A stretch of DNA of 64,000 bases from Paracoccus everestensis (lineage in GTDB: Bacteria; Pseudomonadota; Alphaproteobacteria; Rhodobacterales; Rhodobacteraceae): NCBI RefSeq assembly GCF_021491915.1, contig NZ_CP090836.1, positions 2,218,501 to 2,282,500 on the forward strand. The letters run 5' to 3'. A program made the translations under genes and the position numbers. The notes under the pieces were generated by a model. It was not told the DNA's origin and made no database searches. It saw only the letters and a program-made list of their open reading frames with translations. Shown piece after piece: positions 33,782 to 43,563 of the stretch. Numbering within the stretch: position 1 is the first letter of the stretch; each line of letters starts with the position of its first letter.

Positions 33782-34045
33782 TAGATAGGCAGCTAGGCCA
33801 GGCGACGTCGGCGGCGCCCACGGCGCACAGGAGCCGCACCAGTTTCTCGGATCGCTCATGCCCCTGCGTTCGGGATAGTGGATCACGATCTGCACCTGAG
33901 CCAGTGCGCGAAACGGTCTTGCCACGGTGAATGCTAGCTGCAAACTCAAATGCGGATCGGTTCACCAGCAAACACTTGATGCTAAGGCGACGACCTCACT
34001 AAACTTAAAGTTGCAGGGCCGTATTCATCATGCACAGGAGAAAAC

Positions 34046-34939
34046 ATGCCAACTGAGGTTGCGAGCGCGCTTGAGCTTTACTCGGTCGACTTGATCAATG
34101 CGGCACGTGCTCATGCCGGCCTGCAGCCAGTCCATGTCGAGGTTCACCTCAACAGTGCTGCTCAATCTCACTCCAACTGGATGGCAGAGAAGAGGGCCTT
34201 TTCGCATGCTGGTGAAAACGGCAGCACTTCTAGCGACCGGGCTGAAGACGCTGGTTATCCGATGCAGGGCGGATCGTGGAAGGTAACAGAAAACGTTTCC
34301 TACACGAGCACCAGAGGCGCCATCAATAATGACGAAATTGCCGGCATGCACAGTGCATTGATGGACAGTCCCACCCACAAGGCCAACATTCTGGACCCTG
34401 ACGTCAATTATATCGGAGTGGGGCTTTCTCAAGGCCAGATCGAAGCGCAGGGAGAGCTACACGATGCGGTCTTCATGACCCAGAACTTTGGCAAGAGTTC
34501 TCAATCGGTGCGGGTTCAGGAAGAAGTCGACGGAGAAACGGTCCTGACGACTTACGTCGGTGGCAAGGCGGTGCCCGGGTCATCACAGCCTGCTCCAGAA
34601 GAGGGTGCTGATAATGATGTTGAGCCGGACGCTGATGATGAGGTCCCGGAAGACGACGACCCGCGAGATGTGAATGACGCCTCTGGCGGCTCATGCTTCG
34701 TTGCAACGGCAGCCTATGGCAACAGGCTTCATCCCGATGTGGTGACACTTCGCCAATTTCGAGATGGTGTGCTTGTCCGTTACCAGGCTGGGCGTGCCTT
34801 CATTCGCTTCTACTGGGTCATCGGACCCAAGCTGGCAAAAGTGGTGCGTCCCAATCATTTCACAGGCCGCTTAGTTCGCTTGGCCCTGCATCCTTGGGTG
34901 CGTGCCGCCCGCAGGCACCTGTGCCGTCGCGGCCGTTGA
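34046..34939 (+). CDS. CAP-domain protein with CFI-box C-terminus
   Basis: 297 aa. The CAP/SCP domain (residues 5-155) shows LINAARAHAGLQPV, SHSNWMAEKRAFSHAG, ENVSYTS, MDSPTHKANILDPDVNYIGV and TQNFGKS. A linker rich in Asp and Glu (190-215) follows. The C-terminus SCFVATAAYGNRLHPDV then LRQFRDGVLVRYQAGRAFIR and a hydrophobic stretch matches the CFI-box-CTERM type of tail. No N-terminal signal peptide is seen, so export, if it occurs, is unconventional. The role is unknown; CAP proteins are often secreted binding or protease-like factors. Confidence 0.75.
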   Translation: MPTEVASALELYSVDLINAARAHAGLQPVHVEVHLNSAAQSHSNWMAEKRAFSHAGENGSTSSDRAEDAGYPMQGGSWKVTENVSYTSTRGAINNDEIAGMHSALMDSPTHKANILDPDVNYIGVGLSQGQIEAQGELHDAVFMTQNFGKSSQSVRVQEEVDGETVLTTYVGGKAVPGSSQPAPEEGADNDVEPDADDEVPEDDDPRDVNDASGGSCFVATAAYGNRLHPDVVTLRQFRDGVLVRYQAGRAFIRFYWVIGPKLAKVVRPNHFTGRLVRLALHPWVRAARRHLCRRGR

Positions 34940-35274
34940 GGACAGAGGCGAGGCTTTGAGCTTTCAGAACTAGGGAATCACTGTGCAAGGCCACGGGGCT
35001 ATACAGCCGCTGTTTCAATCCGGCGGCCTTCTGTCCCCTTTTATCAGGGTGTCGGGTAGAGAGATAAGAAACGGTGGCATCCTGAAATGGGTCACCCTGG
35101 CAGGTCTCCGGAGCGCGCCTCCCCGTTCCCCGGCATCACCTTACTCACGCCTCAAGGTCCATCGACGTCCGAAGCAATCCAGCACAATATTTCTCAGGCC
35201 GTGGGGTGCAGCGTGGGGTCAATAGAAGTCATTGGCCGTTAACCAACTGTATTTCATAGGAAAATTGAGATATC
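34940..35274. other. Right end of island, right-arm repeats
   Basis: 335 bp with no gene. It holds the right-arm copies of the left-end repeats: GTCCATCGACGTC (35157-35169, 9 of 13 to the left unit), CGTCCGAAGCAATC (35166-35179) and CGTGGGGT-NNN-GCGTGGGG (35200-35218), all in the same orientation as on the left. Confidence 0.55.
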
Positions 35275-35352
<78 letters not shown>

Positions 35353-35541
35353 ACCGGAGGTCTGCCGCGTCTTTCGATGTGGCGTGCGGGGTCTATAGGG
35401 GTGCCTGCGACGGGGCGCAAGCGGAAAATATGCGCGTCGGGCCAAGTTTCTGGGCGTTGCTGCATAAGGCCTGAAAACCACGGCAAAGCCCGCCCAAGAT
35501 GGAAACAGGACCACGGGACATGGCTTCAGGTGAGGGATGAA

Positions 35542-35617
35542 TGGTGGGCGGTGAGGGACTCGAACCCCCGACATCCTCGGTGTAAACGAGGCGCTCTACC
35601 AACTGAGCTAACCGCCC
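35542..35617 (-). tRNA. tRNA-Val(TAC)
   Basis: A 76-nt cloverleaf with encoded CCA. Acceptor GGGCGGT pairs with ACCGCCC, anticodon stem-loop CCTCGTTTACACCGAGG (anticodon TAC), T-loop GGTTCGAGTCC. It lies 189 bp upstream of tRNA-Ala in the same direction and may share its transcript. Confidence 0.97.
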
Positions 35618-35674
35618 GCCGGGCCGGGTTCTAGCGCCTGACGCGAGCCTTGGCCAGTGGTAACTGCACAGGTC

Positions 35675-36742
35675 TTATCCGATGATCCCCGAACCCGCGA
35701 ACAGCGTGGACAGATCCACCGTGTCGTGGCGGTTCAGCGCATCGGCATGGTCGTTCAGGAACGTATCGGCCGCCGCCTGCCCCGCCGCCTTCATTCGGGC
35801 CAGCAGGCCAGGCGCGGGCATGAGCTTGGACCGGGCGGTCAGGTCGTTCATCAGCACTTCGTCCCGGATCATGTGGATCAGGGGGTTCTTCATCGTGCGG
35901 TTCTGCAACCGGCCTTCCGCAAACAGGCGCTTGACGAAGTTGATGGCCCGCAGGTCGGCCATCAGGGATGCGTTGAAGCTGACCTCGTTCACGCGGTCGG
36001 CGATCTGGGCGGGGCTGCGGGGAATGGCGTCGCGCAGCAGCGGGTTGATGTTCACGATCACGATATCGCGGGGCAGGTGCTGGCCATACAGCGGGAACAT
36101 CGCCGGATTGCCGGTAAAGCCGCCATCCCAGAAGGCCTCCAACTGTCCGGTTTCGGGGTCGCGGATCTCGACCGCGCGAAACAGGGTGGGCAGGCAGGCC
36201 GAGGCCATGACGGCGTCCGGCGTGGCGGCCGCATGGGTAAAGACCCGGATCCGGCCAGTGCGCACATTGGTGGCCGCGACGAACAGTTGCGGACCCCGGT
36301 CGTTGCTGAAATCGGCAAAGGGCAGTTCGCGCAACACCGCGCCCAGGGGATTCACGTAAAAGGGACCATAGTCGTAAGGGCTGAAAATGCGCGTAAGGTT
36401 GTCCACCCAGGCCAGGGGGGAAAACAGTTCGGTCAGGCGGTCCATGCCCTGCAGGACCGGAAAGACCGAATGCAGCCACCGGACCATCCGGTTGTCGCTG
36501 CGCTGCCCGACCTGCGCCCAAAGGTGGTCCAGGTTGTCCCGCGCTGCCCGGCGTCCCGCCTTGCCGTTGTTCCGCGCCAGTCCGCCCTTCAGCGCGGCCC
36601 CGTTCAAGGCCCCTGCGGACGTGCCGCTGATGGCCGAAATGGTCAGCCAGTCCTCGTCCAGCAACCGGTCCAGGACGCCCCAGGAAAAGGCGCCATGCGC
36701 GCCGCCGCCCTGCAAGGCCAGGTTGATCCGCCGTTCATCCAT
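35675..36742 (-). CDS. Patatin-like phospholipase
   Basis: 355 aa. Patatin motifs: oxyanion loop QGGGAHGAFSWG (residues 11-22), nucleophile Ser 42 in ISGTSAGALNG, and catalytic Asp in FWDGGFTGNP. These form the Ser-Asp dyad of patatin-type acyl hydrolases. No signal peptide or membrane span; family members act on membrane lipids or storage granules. The C-terminal 90 residues are helical. Length and motif order are standard. It is a single gene between tRNA-Val and prfB. Confidence 0.9.
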   Translation of the reverse strand: MDERRINLALQGGGAHGAFSWGVLDRLLDEDWLTISAISGTSAGALNGAALKGGLARNNGKAGRRAARDNLDHLWAQVGQRSDNRMVRWLHSVFPVLQGMDRLTELFSPLAWVDNLTRIFSPYDYGPFYVNPLGAVLRELPFADFSNDRGPQLFVAATNVRTGRIRVFTHAAATPDAVMASACLPTLFRAVEIRDPETGQLEAFWDGGFTGNPAMFPLYGQHLPRDIVIVNINPLLRDAIPRSPAQIADRVNEVSFNASLMADLRAINFVKRLFAEGRLQNRTMKNPLIHMIRDEVLMNDLTARSKLMPAPGLLARMKAAGQAAADTFLNDHADALNRHDTVDLSTLFAGSGIIG

Positions 36743-36802
36743 CGCCGCCCCCGCTATTGCGGTGCAGCATAACGGGAAAGCCCGGGCGGTCCAGATGGGG
36801 GA

Positions 36803-37930
36803 TCAGTCGGCGGCGTTCGCCTCGGCCCGGCTTTTTCCGGCCACGTCCAGGGCCAGGGTCGCGGCCATGAAGGCATCCAGGTCGCCATCCAGCACGCCTT
36901 GGGTGTCGCTGGTTTCCTCGGAGGTGCGCAGATCCTTGACCATCTGGTAAGGGTGCAGGACATAAGACCGGATCTGGTTGCCCCAGCCCGCATCGCCCTT
37001 GGCGGCGTGCTGGGCGTTCACCTCGGCGTTGCGGCGGTCCAGTTCCATCTGGTACAGGCGCGACTTCAGGGCGGCCATGGCGTTGGCGCGGTTCTGGTGC
37101 TGCGATTTCTCGGAACTGGTCACGACGATGTTCGTGGGCAGGTGCGTGATGCGCACGGCCGAATCGGTGGTGTTGACGTGCTGCCCGCCCGCGCCGGACG
37201 ACCGATAGGTGTCGATGCGGATGTCACGGTCGGGAATGTCGATCTCGATGTTGTCGTCCACGACCGGATAAACCCAGACGCTGCAGAAACTGGTGTGCCG
37301 CCGTGCCGCGCTGTCATAGGGGCTGATGCGGACCAGCCGATGCACGCCCGATTCCGATTTCAGCCAGCCATAGGCATTGTGCCCGCTGACCTTATAGGCG
37401 GCGCTGCGGATGCCTGCCTCGTCGCCCGCGGTCTCGGACAGCAACTCGACCTCGTAGCCCTTCTTTTCCGCCCAACGGACATACATCCGCGCCAGCATCG
37501 ACGCCCAGTCGCAGCTTTCGGTGCCGCCCGCGCCCGCGTTGATTTCCAGGAATGTGTCGTTGGCGTCCGCCTCGCCGTTCAGCAGGGCTTCCAGTTCCTT
37601 TTGCGCAGCCAGTTCAGCCAGCGTTTTCAGGTTTGCCTCGGCCTCGGCCACCAGGTCGGCATCGCCTTCCTCCTCGGCCAGCTCGATCATCTCGGCATTG
37701 GCGGAAAGATCCCCGTCGATGCGGCGATAGGTTTCGATGGCGTCCATCAGAGCCTGGCGTTCGCGCATCAGCTTCTGCGCGCGGGCCGGGTCGGACCACA
37801 AATCGCCCGCCTCGATCATGGCATTCATTTCCTCAAGGCGGTGCGGCGCGGTCTGCCAATCCATCCGCTGTCCCAGCAGGGTCAGCGACTTGCGGATGGC
37901 TTCGATGGTGGACTGCGTCTCGGCGCGCAT
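36803..37930 (-). CDS. prfB: Peptide chain release factor 2
   Basis: 375 aa. Promotes termination at UGA and UAA. The codon-recognition region and the peptidyl-hydrolysis motif [20 protein letters not shown] (GGQ near residue 247) are present, with the typical [20 protein letters not shown] following. The frame is continuous from ATG 37930 and shows no in-frame UGA near codon 26, so the programmed +1 frameshift seen in many bacteria is absent, as is usual in Alphaproteobacteria. Confidence 0.96.
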   Translation of the reverse strand: MRAETQSTIEAIRKSLTLLGQRMDWQTAPHRLEEMNAMIEAGDLWSDPARAQKLMRERQALMDAIETYRRIDGDLSANAEMIELAEEEGDADLVAEAEANLKTLAELAAQKELEALLNGEADANDTFLEINAGAGGTESCDWASMLARMYVRWAEKKGYEVELLSETAGDEAGIRSAAYKVSGHNAYGWLKSESGVHRLVRISPYDSAARRHTSFCSVWVYPVVDDNIEIDIPDRDIRIDTYRSSGAGGQHVNTTDSAVRITHLPTNIVVTSSEKSQHQNRANAMAALKSRLYQMELDRRNAEVNAQHAAKGDAGWGNQIRSYVLHPYQMVKDLRTSEETSDTQGVLDGDLDAFMAATLALDVAGKSRAEANAAD

Positions 37931-38028
37931 GGGCGGATCCTCAGGGCTGGCGTCAGGTCAGGGGTGATACCGTGCGCAGGGCCGTGGGGCAAGGGTGGCG
38001 CAACCAAGGCGCATGAAAGGCGTTTGGC

Positions 38029-38595
38029 GTGAAGGTTTCGAAAGCGACATCCATGTCAACCTTTGCCGCCACTTTCGCCGATCTGTTTGCACCCTTGCAG
38101 ACGATCACCTATCCCGCTGCATTCGCGCGGCTGGTGCTGGCCTTGCTGCTGGCCGGCGCCATCGGCTGGGAACGAGAGATCACCGCGCGGTCCGCCGGGT
38201 TGCGCACGCATATGCTGATCGCGGTCGCCGCCTGCATGTTCACCCTGGTGGCAATGGAGTTGGCGCATTTCCCCACCCAGGATCCTGAGACATTGCGCGT
38301 CGACCCCCTGCGCCTGATCGAGGCCGTGACGGCCGGTGTGGCCTTTCTGGCGGCCGGGTCGATCATTACCAGCGGCCGCACCGTGCGGGGCATAACTACG
38401 GGTGCCTCGATGTGGCTTGCCGGGGCCGTTGGCCTGGCCTGCGGGACGGGCGACGGATCGCTGGCCGTGATGGGGACGGGGCTTGCGCTTGTGGTGCTGT
38501 GGCTTGTGCGGCTGATGGCCGAGCCGCTGAAGGAGAAGATAACGAGCACTGGCCAGGGACCGCGTGGGTCGCGGACAGGCGACCTGGATCAGTAA
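38029..38595 (+). CDS. MgtC/SapB-family membrane protein
   Basis: 188 aa. MgtC motifs: AGAIGWEREITARSAGLRTH (the conserved GxEREWxxRxAGLRTH block), GVAFLAAGSIITSGRTVRGI and TTGASMWLAGAVGLACG. Four or five membrane spans. Members of this family sit in the inner membrane and affect magnesium homeostasis or c-di-nucleotide and ATPase regulation. The GTG at 38029 has AAAGG 8 nt upstream; ATG 38053 is an alternative. Its stop overlaps the end of mrcA on the other strand by 7 bp. Confidence 0.87.
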   Translation: MKVSKATSMSTFAATFADLFAPLQTITYPAAFARLVLALLLAGAIGWEREITARSAGLRTHMLIAVAACMFTLVAMELAHFPTQDPETLRVDPLRLIEAVTAGVAFLAAGSIITSGRTVRGITTGASMWLAGAVGLACGTGDGSLAVMGTGLALVVLWLVRLMAEPLKEKITSTGQGPRGSRTGDLDQ

Positions 38596-41141
38596 AGCCC
38601 GCCCGACGACATGGTGCCGAAATCCGTCTGCCGCGGAATGACCTTGCGTTCCCCGGTGGATGTCGTGATGGCCGTCCCGGAACCCGATCCGGCACCCGCT
38701 TCCCAAGGCAGAGCCACGGGTCCATCGCCAAAGCCCGACACGACCAGCGGCGATCCCCAATCGGGATCGGTGCCGTCGCGGAAATATTCGGCCACCACAT
38801 TCGGGCCTGACGCGTCGTCCGACAGCCGCTGCCCCGTGCTGCGGTCGATCTTGACCCAGTAGCCGCCCGGCGGAACGGTGAATTCGGTGCCGCCGAATTC
38901 CGCCACGGCCTTGCGCATGAAGGCGTTGAAGACCGGCACGCACAGCGTCCCGCCATAGGCGTTCCTGCCCAGCGTGCGCGGCTGGTCGTAACCCAGGTAA
39001 CAGCCTGCGACGATGTTGCTGGAATAACCGATGAACCACACGTCCTTGGCGTCGTTGGTGGTTCCCGTCTTGCCCGCGATGGGCACCGGCAGGTCCACCC
39101 CGCTGCCCGACCCGCGCGTGACCGCCCCTTCCAGCATCGAGGTCAGCTGATAGGCCGTCACGGCGTCCATGACCCGTTCGCGGTTGGAACTGTCGATCAC
39201 CGGCCCCTGCCCCGCCGGCAGCGCCTGCTGACCGCAGGTTTCGCAGACCCGCTGGTCATGGCGATAAACGGTGCGCCCGCGCCGGTCCTGCACGCGGTCC
39301 ACAAGCGTGGGTTCGACCCGTTCGCCGCCGTTGGCGAACATCGCATAGGCCGCGACCATCTTGAAAAGCGTGGTTTCCTGCGCGCCAAGGGCATTGGCCA
39401 GGAACGGCTTCAGGTCGTCATAAACGCCGAAGCGTTCGGCATATTCGGCCACGCGTTCCATTCCGATGTCTTGCGCGATGCGGATCGTCATCAGGTTGCG
39501 CGACATCTCGATGCCGGTGCGCAGGGGCGTCGGGCCATAGGTCTTGCCGCTGGAATTCTTGGGTTCCCACAAACCGAAGGGCGTGTTCAGCGTGATCGGC
39601 TCGTCCACGACGATGGTGGCGGGGGTATAGTTGTTATCAAGTGCTGCAGCATAGACGAAGGGCTTGAAGCTTGACCCCGGCTGGCGCTGCGCCTGCGTCG
39701 CCCGGTTGAAGACCGACGACTGATAGCTGAACCCGCCCTGCATCGCCATCACGCGCCCGGTGTTCACGTCCATGGCCATGAAGCCGCCCTGGACCTCGGG
39801 AACCTGGCGCAGGGTCCAGCGGATGAAGCTGCCGTCGCTGTCCTGCGTCATGGCCCGGACCAGGACCACATCGCCCACGGCAAGCAGATCGCCCGCCACC
39901 TGGGCACGCGGGCCAAGCCTGCCATTAGGCCCGCGCTTGCGCGCCCATTGCACGTCTGCGGCCGTGATCCAGTGGCCGTCGGGGTCTTCCTCGATTCCCT
40001 CGATGCCGATGCGGGCGTCGCTGTCGCCCACCTCCAGCACAACGGCGGGGTGCCAGCCGGGAATGTCGCGCGGAACCTGGGCCTGCCACAAGGCGCCGCG
40101 CCAGACGGCCTCATCGTTCAGTTGCTCGGCGTGGATGGTTTCGGGGGTGCCGCGCCAGACGCCTGTGCCGCGGTCGTAATCCTCCAATGCCTCGCGCAGG
40201 GCGACCGCCGCCGCCGATTGCAGGTCGGGATCCACCGTGGCGCGGATGGTCAGCCCGCCGCCGAAGAATTCCTCGTTTCCGAACTGCGCCGACAACTGTC
40301 GGCGGATTTCGTCGGTGAAGTAGTCGCGCGGCGGCAATTGCTGGCGAAAGGCGGGGTAATCGCCGTTCTGGACCGATTTCAGCGGCAGCTTGGCCTCGGA
40401 CTGATAGGTCGCCTCGTCGATATAGCCGTTCTGCCACATTTCCCGCAGGACATAGTTGCGCCGTTCCGTCACGCGGTCCTTGGCGGACACGGGGTGATAC
40501 CGGCCCGGCGCCTGCGGCATCGCGGCCAGCATCGCAGCTTCGTGGGGGGCCAGTTCGGTCAGCGACTTGTTGAAATAGGTTTGCGATGCGGCGGCCACGC
40601 CAAAGCTGTTCTGACCCAGGAAAATCTCGTTCAGATACAGTTCCAGGATCTGTTCCTTGGACAGGGTGCGTTCCAGCCGGGATGCCAGGATCAGTTCCTT
40701 GACCTTGCGTTCCACGCTGCGGTCCGACGACAGCAGGAAATTCTTCATCACCTGCTGGGTGATGGTCGATGCCCCGCGCACGGACGATCCCCGGGACGCC
40801 ACCGCCTGCCAGGCCGCGCCCACGATGCCACGCACGTCATAGCCGGGATGGCTGTAGAAGTTCTTGTCCTCGGCGCTGATGAATGCGTGCTTGACCAGGT
40901 CGGGAATTTCCTCGACCGGGACGAACAGGCGGCGTTCCTCGGCGAATTCGTCGATCAGGCGGCCCTCGCCCGAATAAACCCGGCTGATGGTCTTGGGCGT
41001 GTATTGCGCCAGCGTTTCATGGCTGGGCAGGTCGCGCGAATAGATCCAGAAGATCGCGCCCAGGGTCAGCGCAATGAAAAAGCTTGCGGTGACGAACCAC
41101 GAGAAGATGGCACCGAAAAAGGACAGGACGCTGCGCAGCAA
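38589..41141 (-). CDS. mrcA: Penicillin-binding protein 1A
   Basis: 850 aa from an inferred TTG start. One N-terminal membrane span (about residues 14-34), glycosyltransferase domain with ISAEDKNFYSHPGYD (catalytic Glu 91) and GASTITQQVMKNF, an OB-like insertion, then the transpeptidase domain with QPGSSFKPFVYA, EMSRNLMT and AGKTGTTNDAKD. It polymerises and cross-links peptidoglycan in the periplasm. TTG 41141 has GAAAGG upstream; the frame extends 57 codons further without similarity to PBP1a. The amidase gene lies 80 bp upstream in the same direction, so wall synthesis and cleavage are linked. Confidence 0.93.
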   Translation of the reverse strand: MLRSVLSFFGAIFSWFVTASFFIALTLGAIFWIYSRDLPSHETLAQYTPKTISRVYSGEGRLIDEFAEERRLFVPVEEIPDLVKHAFISAEDKNFYSHPGYDVRGIVGAAWQAVASRGSSVRGASTITQQVMKNFLLSSDRSVERKVKELILASRLERTLSKEQILELYLNEIFLGQNSFGVAAASQTYFNKSLTELAPHEAAMLAAMPQAPGRYHPVSAKDRVTERRNYVLREMWQNGYIDEATYQSEAKLPLKSVQNGDYPAFRQQLPPRDYFTDEIRRQLSAQFGNEEFFGGGLTIRATVDPDLQSAAAVALREALEDYDRGTGVWRGTPETIHAEQLNDEAVWRGALWQAQVPRDIPGWHPAVVLEVGDSDARIGIEGIEEDPDGHWITAADVQWARKRGPNGRLGPRAQVAGDLLAVGDVVLVRAMTQDSDGSFIRWTLRQVPEVQGGFMAMDVNTGRVMAMQGGFSYQSSVFNRATQAQRQPGSSFKPFVYAAALDNNYTPATIVVDEPITLNTPFGLWEPKNSSGKTYGPTPLRTGIEMSRNLMTIRIAQDIGMERVAEYAERFGVYDDLKPFLANALGAQETTLFKMVAAYAMFANGGERVEPTLVDRVQDRRGRTVYRHDQRVCETCGQQALPAGQGPVIDSSNRERVMDAVTAYQLTSMLEGAVTRGSGSGVDLPVPIAGKTGTTNDAKDVWFIGYSSNIVAGCYLGYDQPRTLGRNAYGGTLCVPVFNAFMRKAVAEFGGTEFTVPPGGYWVKIDRSTGQRLSDDASGPNVVAEYFRDGTDPDWGSPLVVSGFGDGPVALPWEAGAGSGSGTAITTSTGERKVIPRQTDFGTMSSGGLY

Positions 41142-41221
41142 GGGGGAGCCTTTCGTGGACTTGGCCCCGTCTATAACGGCGGAGCCCGTTCCGGTCAAAA
41201 CAACACTGGGCGATCCCGAAG

Positions 41222-42421
41222 CTATTGCCGCAGCATCGCGGCCCGCGCGGCCTCGTCGCGCGCCCAGCCGACGATGGCGTCCGACACGACCCGGACCATG
41301 CGTTCGCGCCACAGCGGATTGAGCAGGTTCGCCCGGTCGTTGTGATCCGAGATGAAACCGAGTTCCAGCAGGACCGATGGAATGTCTGGCGATTTCAGAA
41401 CCGAATAGGTGGCCCGCTGCACCGGCCGGTCGTGCATCCCGATCCCCATCAGCGCCATGCGCGATGTCAGCCAGCGGGCGAAGCTTTCCGACCGGGGCTG
41501 CGTGTCGGTGCGCACGAAATCCATCAGAACCCCGGTCAGCGCGTCGTCCTGCCCGCTCAGGTCCGTTCCGGTCAAAAGGTCGCCACGGTCGTGACGCAGC
41601 ACGAGCTGTTCCGCCGCACGGGCATCGGCTGCGGGATTCCAGACATAGATCGTGGCCCCCGCCGCCTGTCCATCCGGCAGCGCGTCCGCGTGAAGCGAGA
41701 TGAACAGATCCCCCCGCGCAGCCCTTGCCGTGGTCATGCGCCGTTCGAGGGCCACGAAGCTGTCATCCGTCCGCGTCATTTCCACGGTGATGCCACGCGC
41801 CTGCAAGGCCGCGCGCAGTTCCAGCGAAAAGACCAGGACCAGGTTGGCCTCGGTTTCGCCCTCGGCCAGGGCGCCGGGGTCGAAACCGCCATGGCCCGGA
41901 TCCAGCACGACGGTAAAGGCCTCGTCCGCCGGAAGCGCGGGCAGGTCGGCGGGTTCCGGCAGGTCGCGCAAGGCAGCGGTCGCCGATGGGCGGGGCGCGA
42001 AGTCATCGGCGCTGACCGGGGCCAGGGTCACAGTGATCTGCGACAGCGCCGCGCGCGACCGTTGGCCCGCGCTGTTGATGCGGTAAGGGCCGGGCAGTTC
42101 TACGACCACGCGCGACCAGCCGGGCTTGTATGGACCCCAGCGGATGGCAGGGGCCAGATCGGCGCCGAACAGATCCTGCGGCCGCGACAGGCCAAGATCG
42201 GCGCCCTTCAGATCCAGGATCAGGCGCGGCGGGCCATCCACCAGATAGGTGCGATAAGGCACCGCCTTGGTCAGCGACAAGCGCAGTTCCAGCGGCTTTG
42301 GCCCGCCCCAGCCGCGCCCGGTCGTCACAAGCGCCGACCCGCCCAGATCCAGCCGCGCCGGTTCGTTCGCGAAAGCCGGCAGCGCCAGAAGCAGCGACAG
42401 GATCAGCGCCAGCCATTTCAT
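41222..42421 (-). CDS. N-acetylmuramoyl-L-alanine amidase (AMIN + Amidase_3)
   Basis: 399 aa. Signal peptide MKWLALILSLLLALPAFA, an AMIN domain (about 25-135) that targets the septum or wall, a Pro-rich linker, then the zinc amidase: LDPGHGGFDPGA (His 177), a ligand Glu near 191, SLHADALPDG (His 244) and catalytic LLELGFISD. It removes stem peptides from glycan strands during cell separation (AmiC type). The first codon overlaps the end of the preceding aminotransferase gene (TGATG), and mrcA follows. Confidence 0.93.
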   Translation of the reverse strand: MKWLALILSLLLALPAFANEPARLDLGGSALVTTGRGWGGPKPLELRLSLTKAVPYRTYLVDGPPRLILDLKGADLGLSRPQDLFGADLAPAIRWGPYKPGWSRVVVELPGPYRINSAGQRSRAALSQITVTLAPVSADDFAPRPSATAALRDLPEPADLPALPADEAFTVVLDPGHGGFDPGALAEGETEANLVLVFSLELRAALQARGITVEMTRTDDSFVALERRMTTARAARGDLFISLHADALPDGQAAGATIYVWNPAADARAAEQLVLRHDRGDLLTGTDLSGQDDALTGVLMDFVRTDTQPRSESFARWLTSRMALMGIGMHDRPVQRATYSVLKSPDIPSVLLELGFISDHNDRANLLNPLWRERMVRVVSDAIVGWARDEAARAAMLRQ

Positions 42422-43563
42422 CGCGCGGCCATGAACTCCGTCAGACGGCGCAGGCCCTCGGCGATGTCGGCGGTGGCGCGGGCATAGGAAAAGCGCAGGG
42501 TCCGCGTCCCGCGATCAGGGTCGAAATCCAGCCCCGGGGTGACCGCGACACCTGCCTTTTCAAGAATTTCCGCCGCGAAGTTCACCGAATTTTCGGTCAG
42601 GTGCGACACGTCGGCATAGATATAGAAGGCCCCCTCCGGCGGGGCGATGCGGTCGAAGCCCGCCTTGGGCAGGCCTTCCAGCATCAGCCGGCGGTTTTCG
42701 GCATAGACGGCCAGGTTCGTGTCCGCGTCCTCTGTGCAGTCAAGTGCCGCAAGCGCCGCGACCTGGCTGGCATGGGGCGGGCAGATGAACATATTCTGGG
42801 CCAGCCGTTCGACCGTGCGGATGTGATCCTCGGGCACGACCATCCAGCCGACGCGCCAGCCGGTCATGGAAAAATACTTGCTGAAAGAGTTGATGACGAA
42901 AACGTCGTCCGTCACTTCCAAAGCGGAATGGCAGCGGTCGCCATAGGACAGCCCGTGGTAAATCTCGTCCGAGATCAGCGCCATGCCCCGCGTCCGCGCG
43001 GCATCCGACAACGCCCGCAATTCATCCGTGCGCAGCACCGTGCCAGAGGGGTTTCCGGGCGAGGCGAGGATCAGCCCCGCGCAGCCATCGGGCAGATCTT
43101 GGGGCCGCGGCTGATAGCGATCCTCGGGCCGGGTGGGAATGCCTATGGGTTCCAAAGACATAGCCCGCAGGATCTGGCGATAGCTGGGATAGCCGGGATA
43201 ACCCATCGCCACCTTGTCCCCGGCATCGAACAGCGCCGAGAAAGCCAGGATGAACGCCCCGCTGCTGCCCGGCGTCACGACCACGCGGGCCGGATCCAGA
43301 TCGACGCCGTACCAGCGGCGATACAGATCCGCGATCCCCTGGCGCAACGCGGGCAGGCCAAGCGCCACGGTATATCCAAGCGGCTGTTCCAGGGCCGCCG
43401 CCAAGGCACGGCGCGCGCCAAGGGGTGCGGGCGTGCTGGGCTGGCCCACCTCCATATGGATGATGTGGCGGCCTGCGGCCTCGGCCTGGGCGGCGGCTTC
43501 CATCACGTCCATGACGATGAACGGATCGACCTGACCGCGTGCGGATTTCCTCATGCTGCTCAT
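42418..43563 (-). CDS. Class I/II PLP-dependent aminotransferase
   Basis: 381 aa. Fold-type I aminotransferase with MEVGQPSTPAP near the N-terminus, LASPGNPSGTVL, ISDEIYHGLSYG and the PLP Schiff-base Lys 229 in INSFSKYFSMTGWRVGW. The C-terminal Arg that binds the substrate carboxylate is in TLRFSYA. It is most like aspartate/aromatic aminotransferases; the substrate cannot be fixed. It is the first gene of an operon with the amidase and PBP1a and is divergent from the DsbA-like gene. Confidence 0.88.
   Translation of the reverse strand: MSSMRKSARGQVDPFIVMDVMEAAAQAEAAGRHIIHMEVGQPSTPAPLGARRALAAALEQPLGYTVALGLPALRQGIADLYRRWYGVDLDPARVVVTPGSSGAFILAFSALFDAGDKVAMGYPGYPSYRQILRAMSLEPIGIPTRPEDRYQPRPQDLPDGCAGLILASPGNPSGTVLRTDELRALSDAARTRGMALISDEIYHGLSYGDRCHSALEVTDDVFVINSFSKYFSMTGWRVGWMVVPEDHIRTVERLAQNMFICPPHASQVAALAALDCTEDADTNLAVYAENRRLMLEGLPKAGFDRIAPPEGAFYIYADVSHLTENSVNFAAEILEKAGVAVTPGLDFDPDRGTRTLRFSYARATADIAEGLRRLTEFMAAR

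Noticed and set aside
33636..33971. 111-codon minus-strand frame after the SNase gene
   Set aside because: Mostly antisense to the SNase 3' end; no start signal and no recognisable domain, although the outer 190 bp could be old coding debris.
36803..37930. Programmed frameshift in prfB
   Set aside because: The 375-codon frame is continuous and no in-frame UGA with a CTTT-type slip site is seen.
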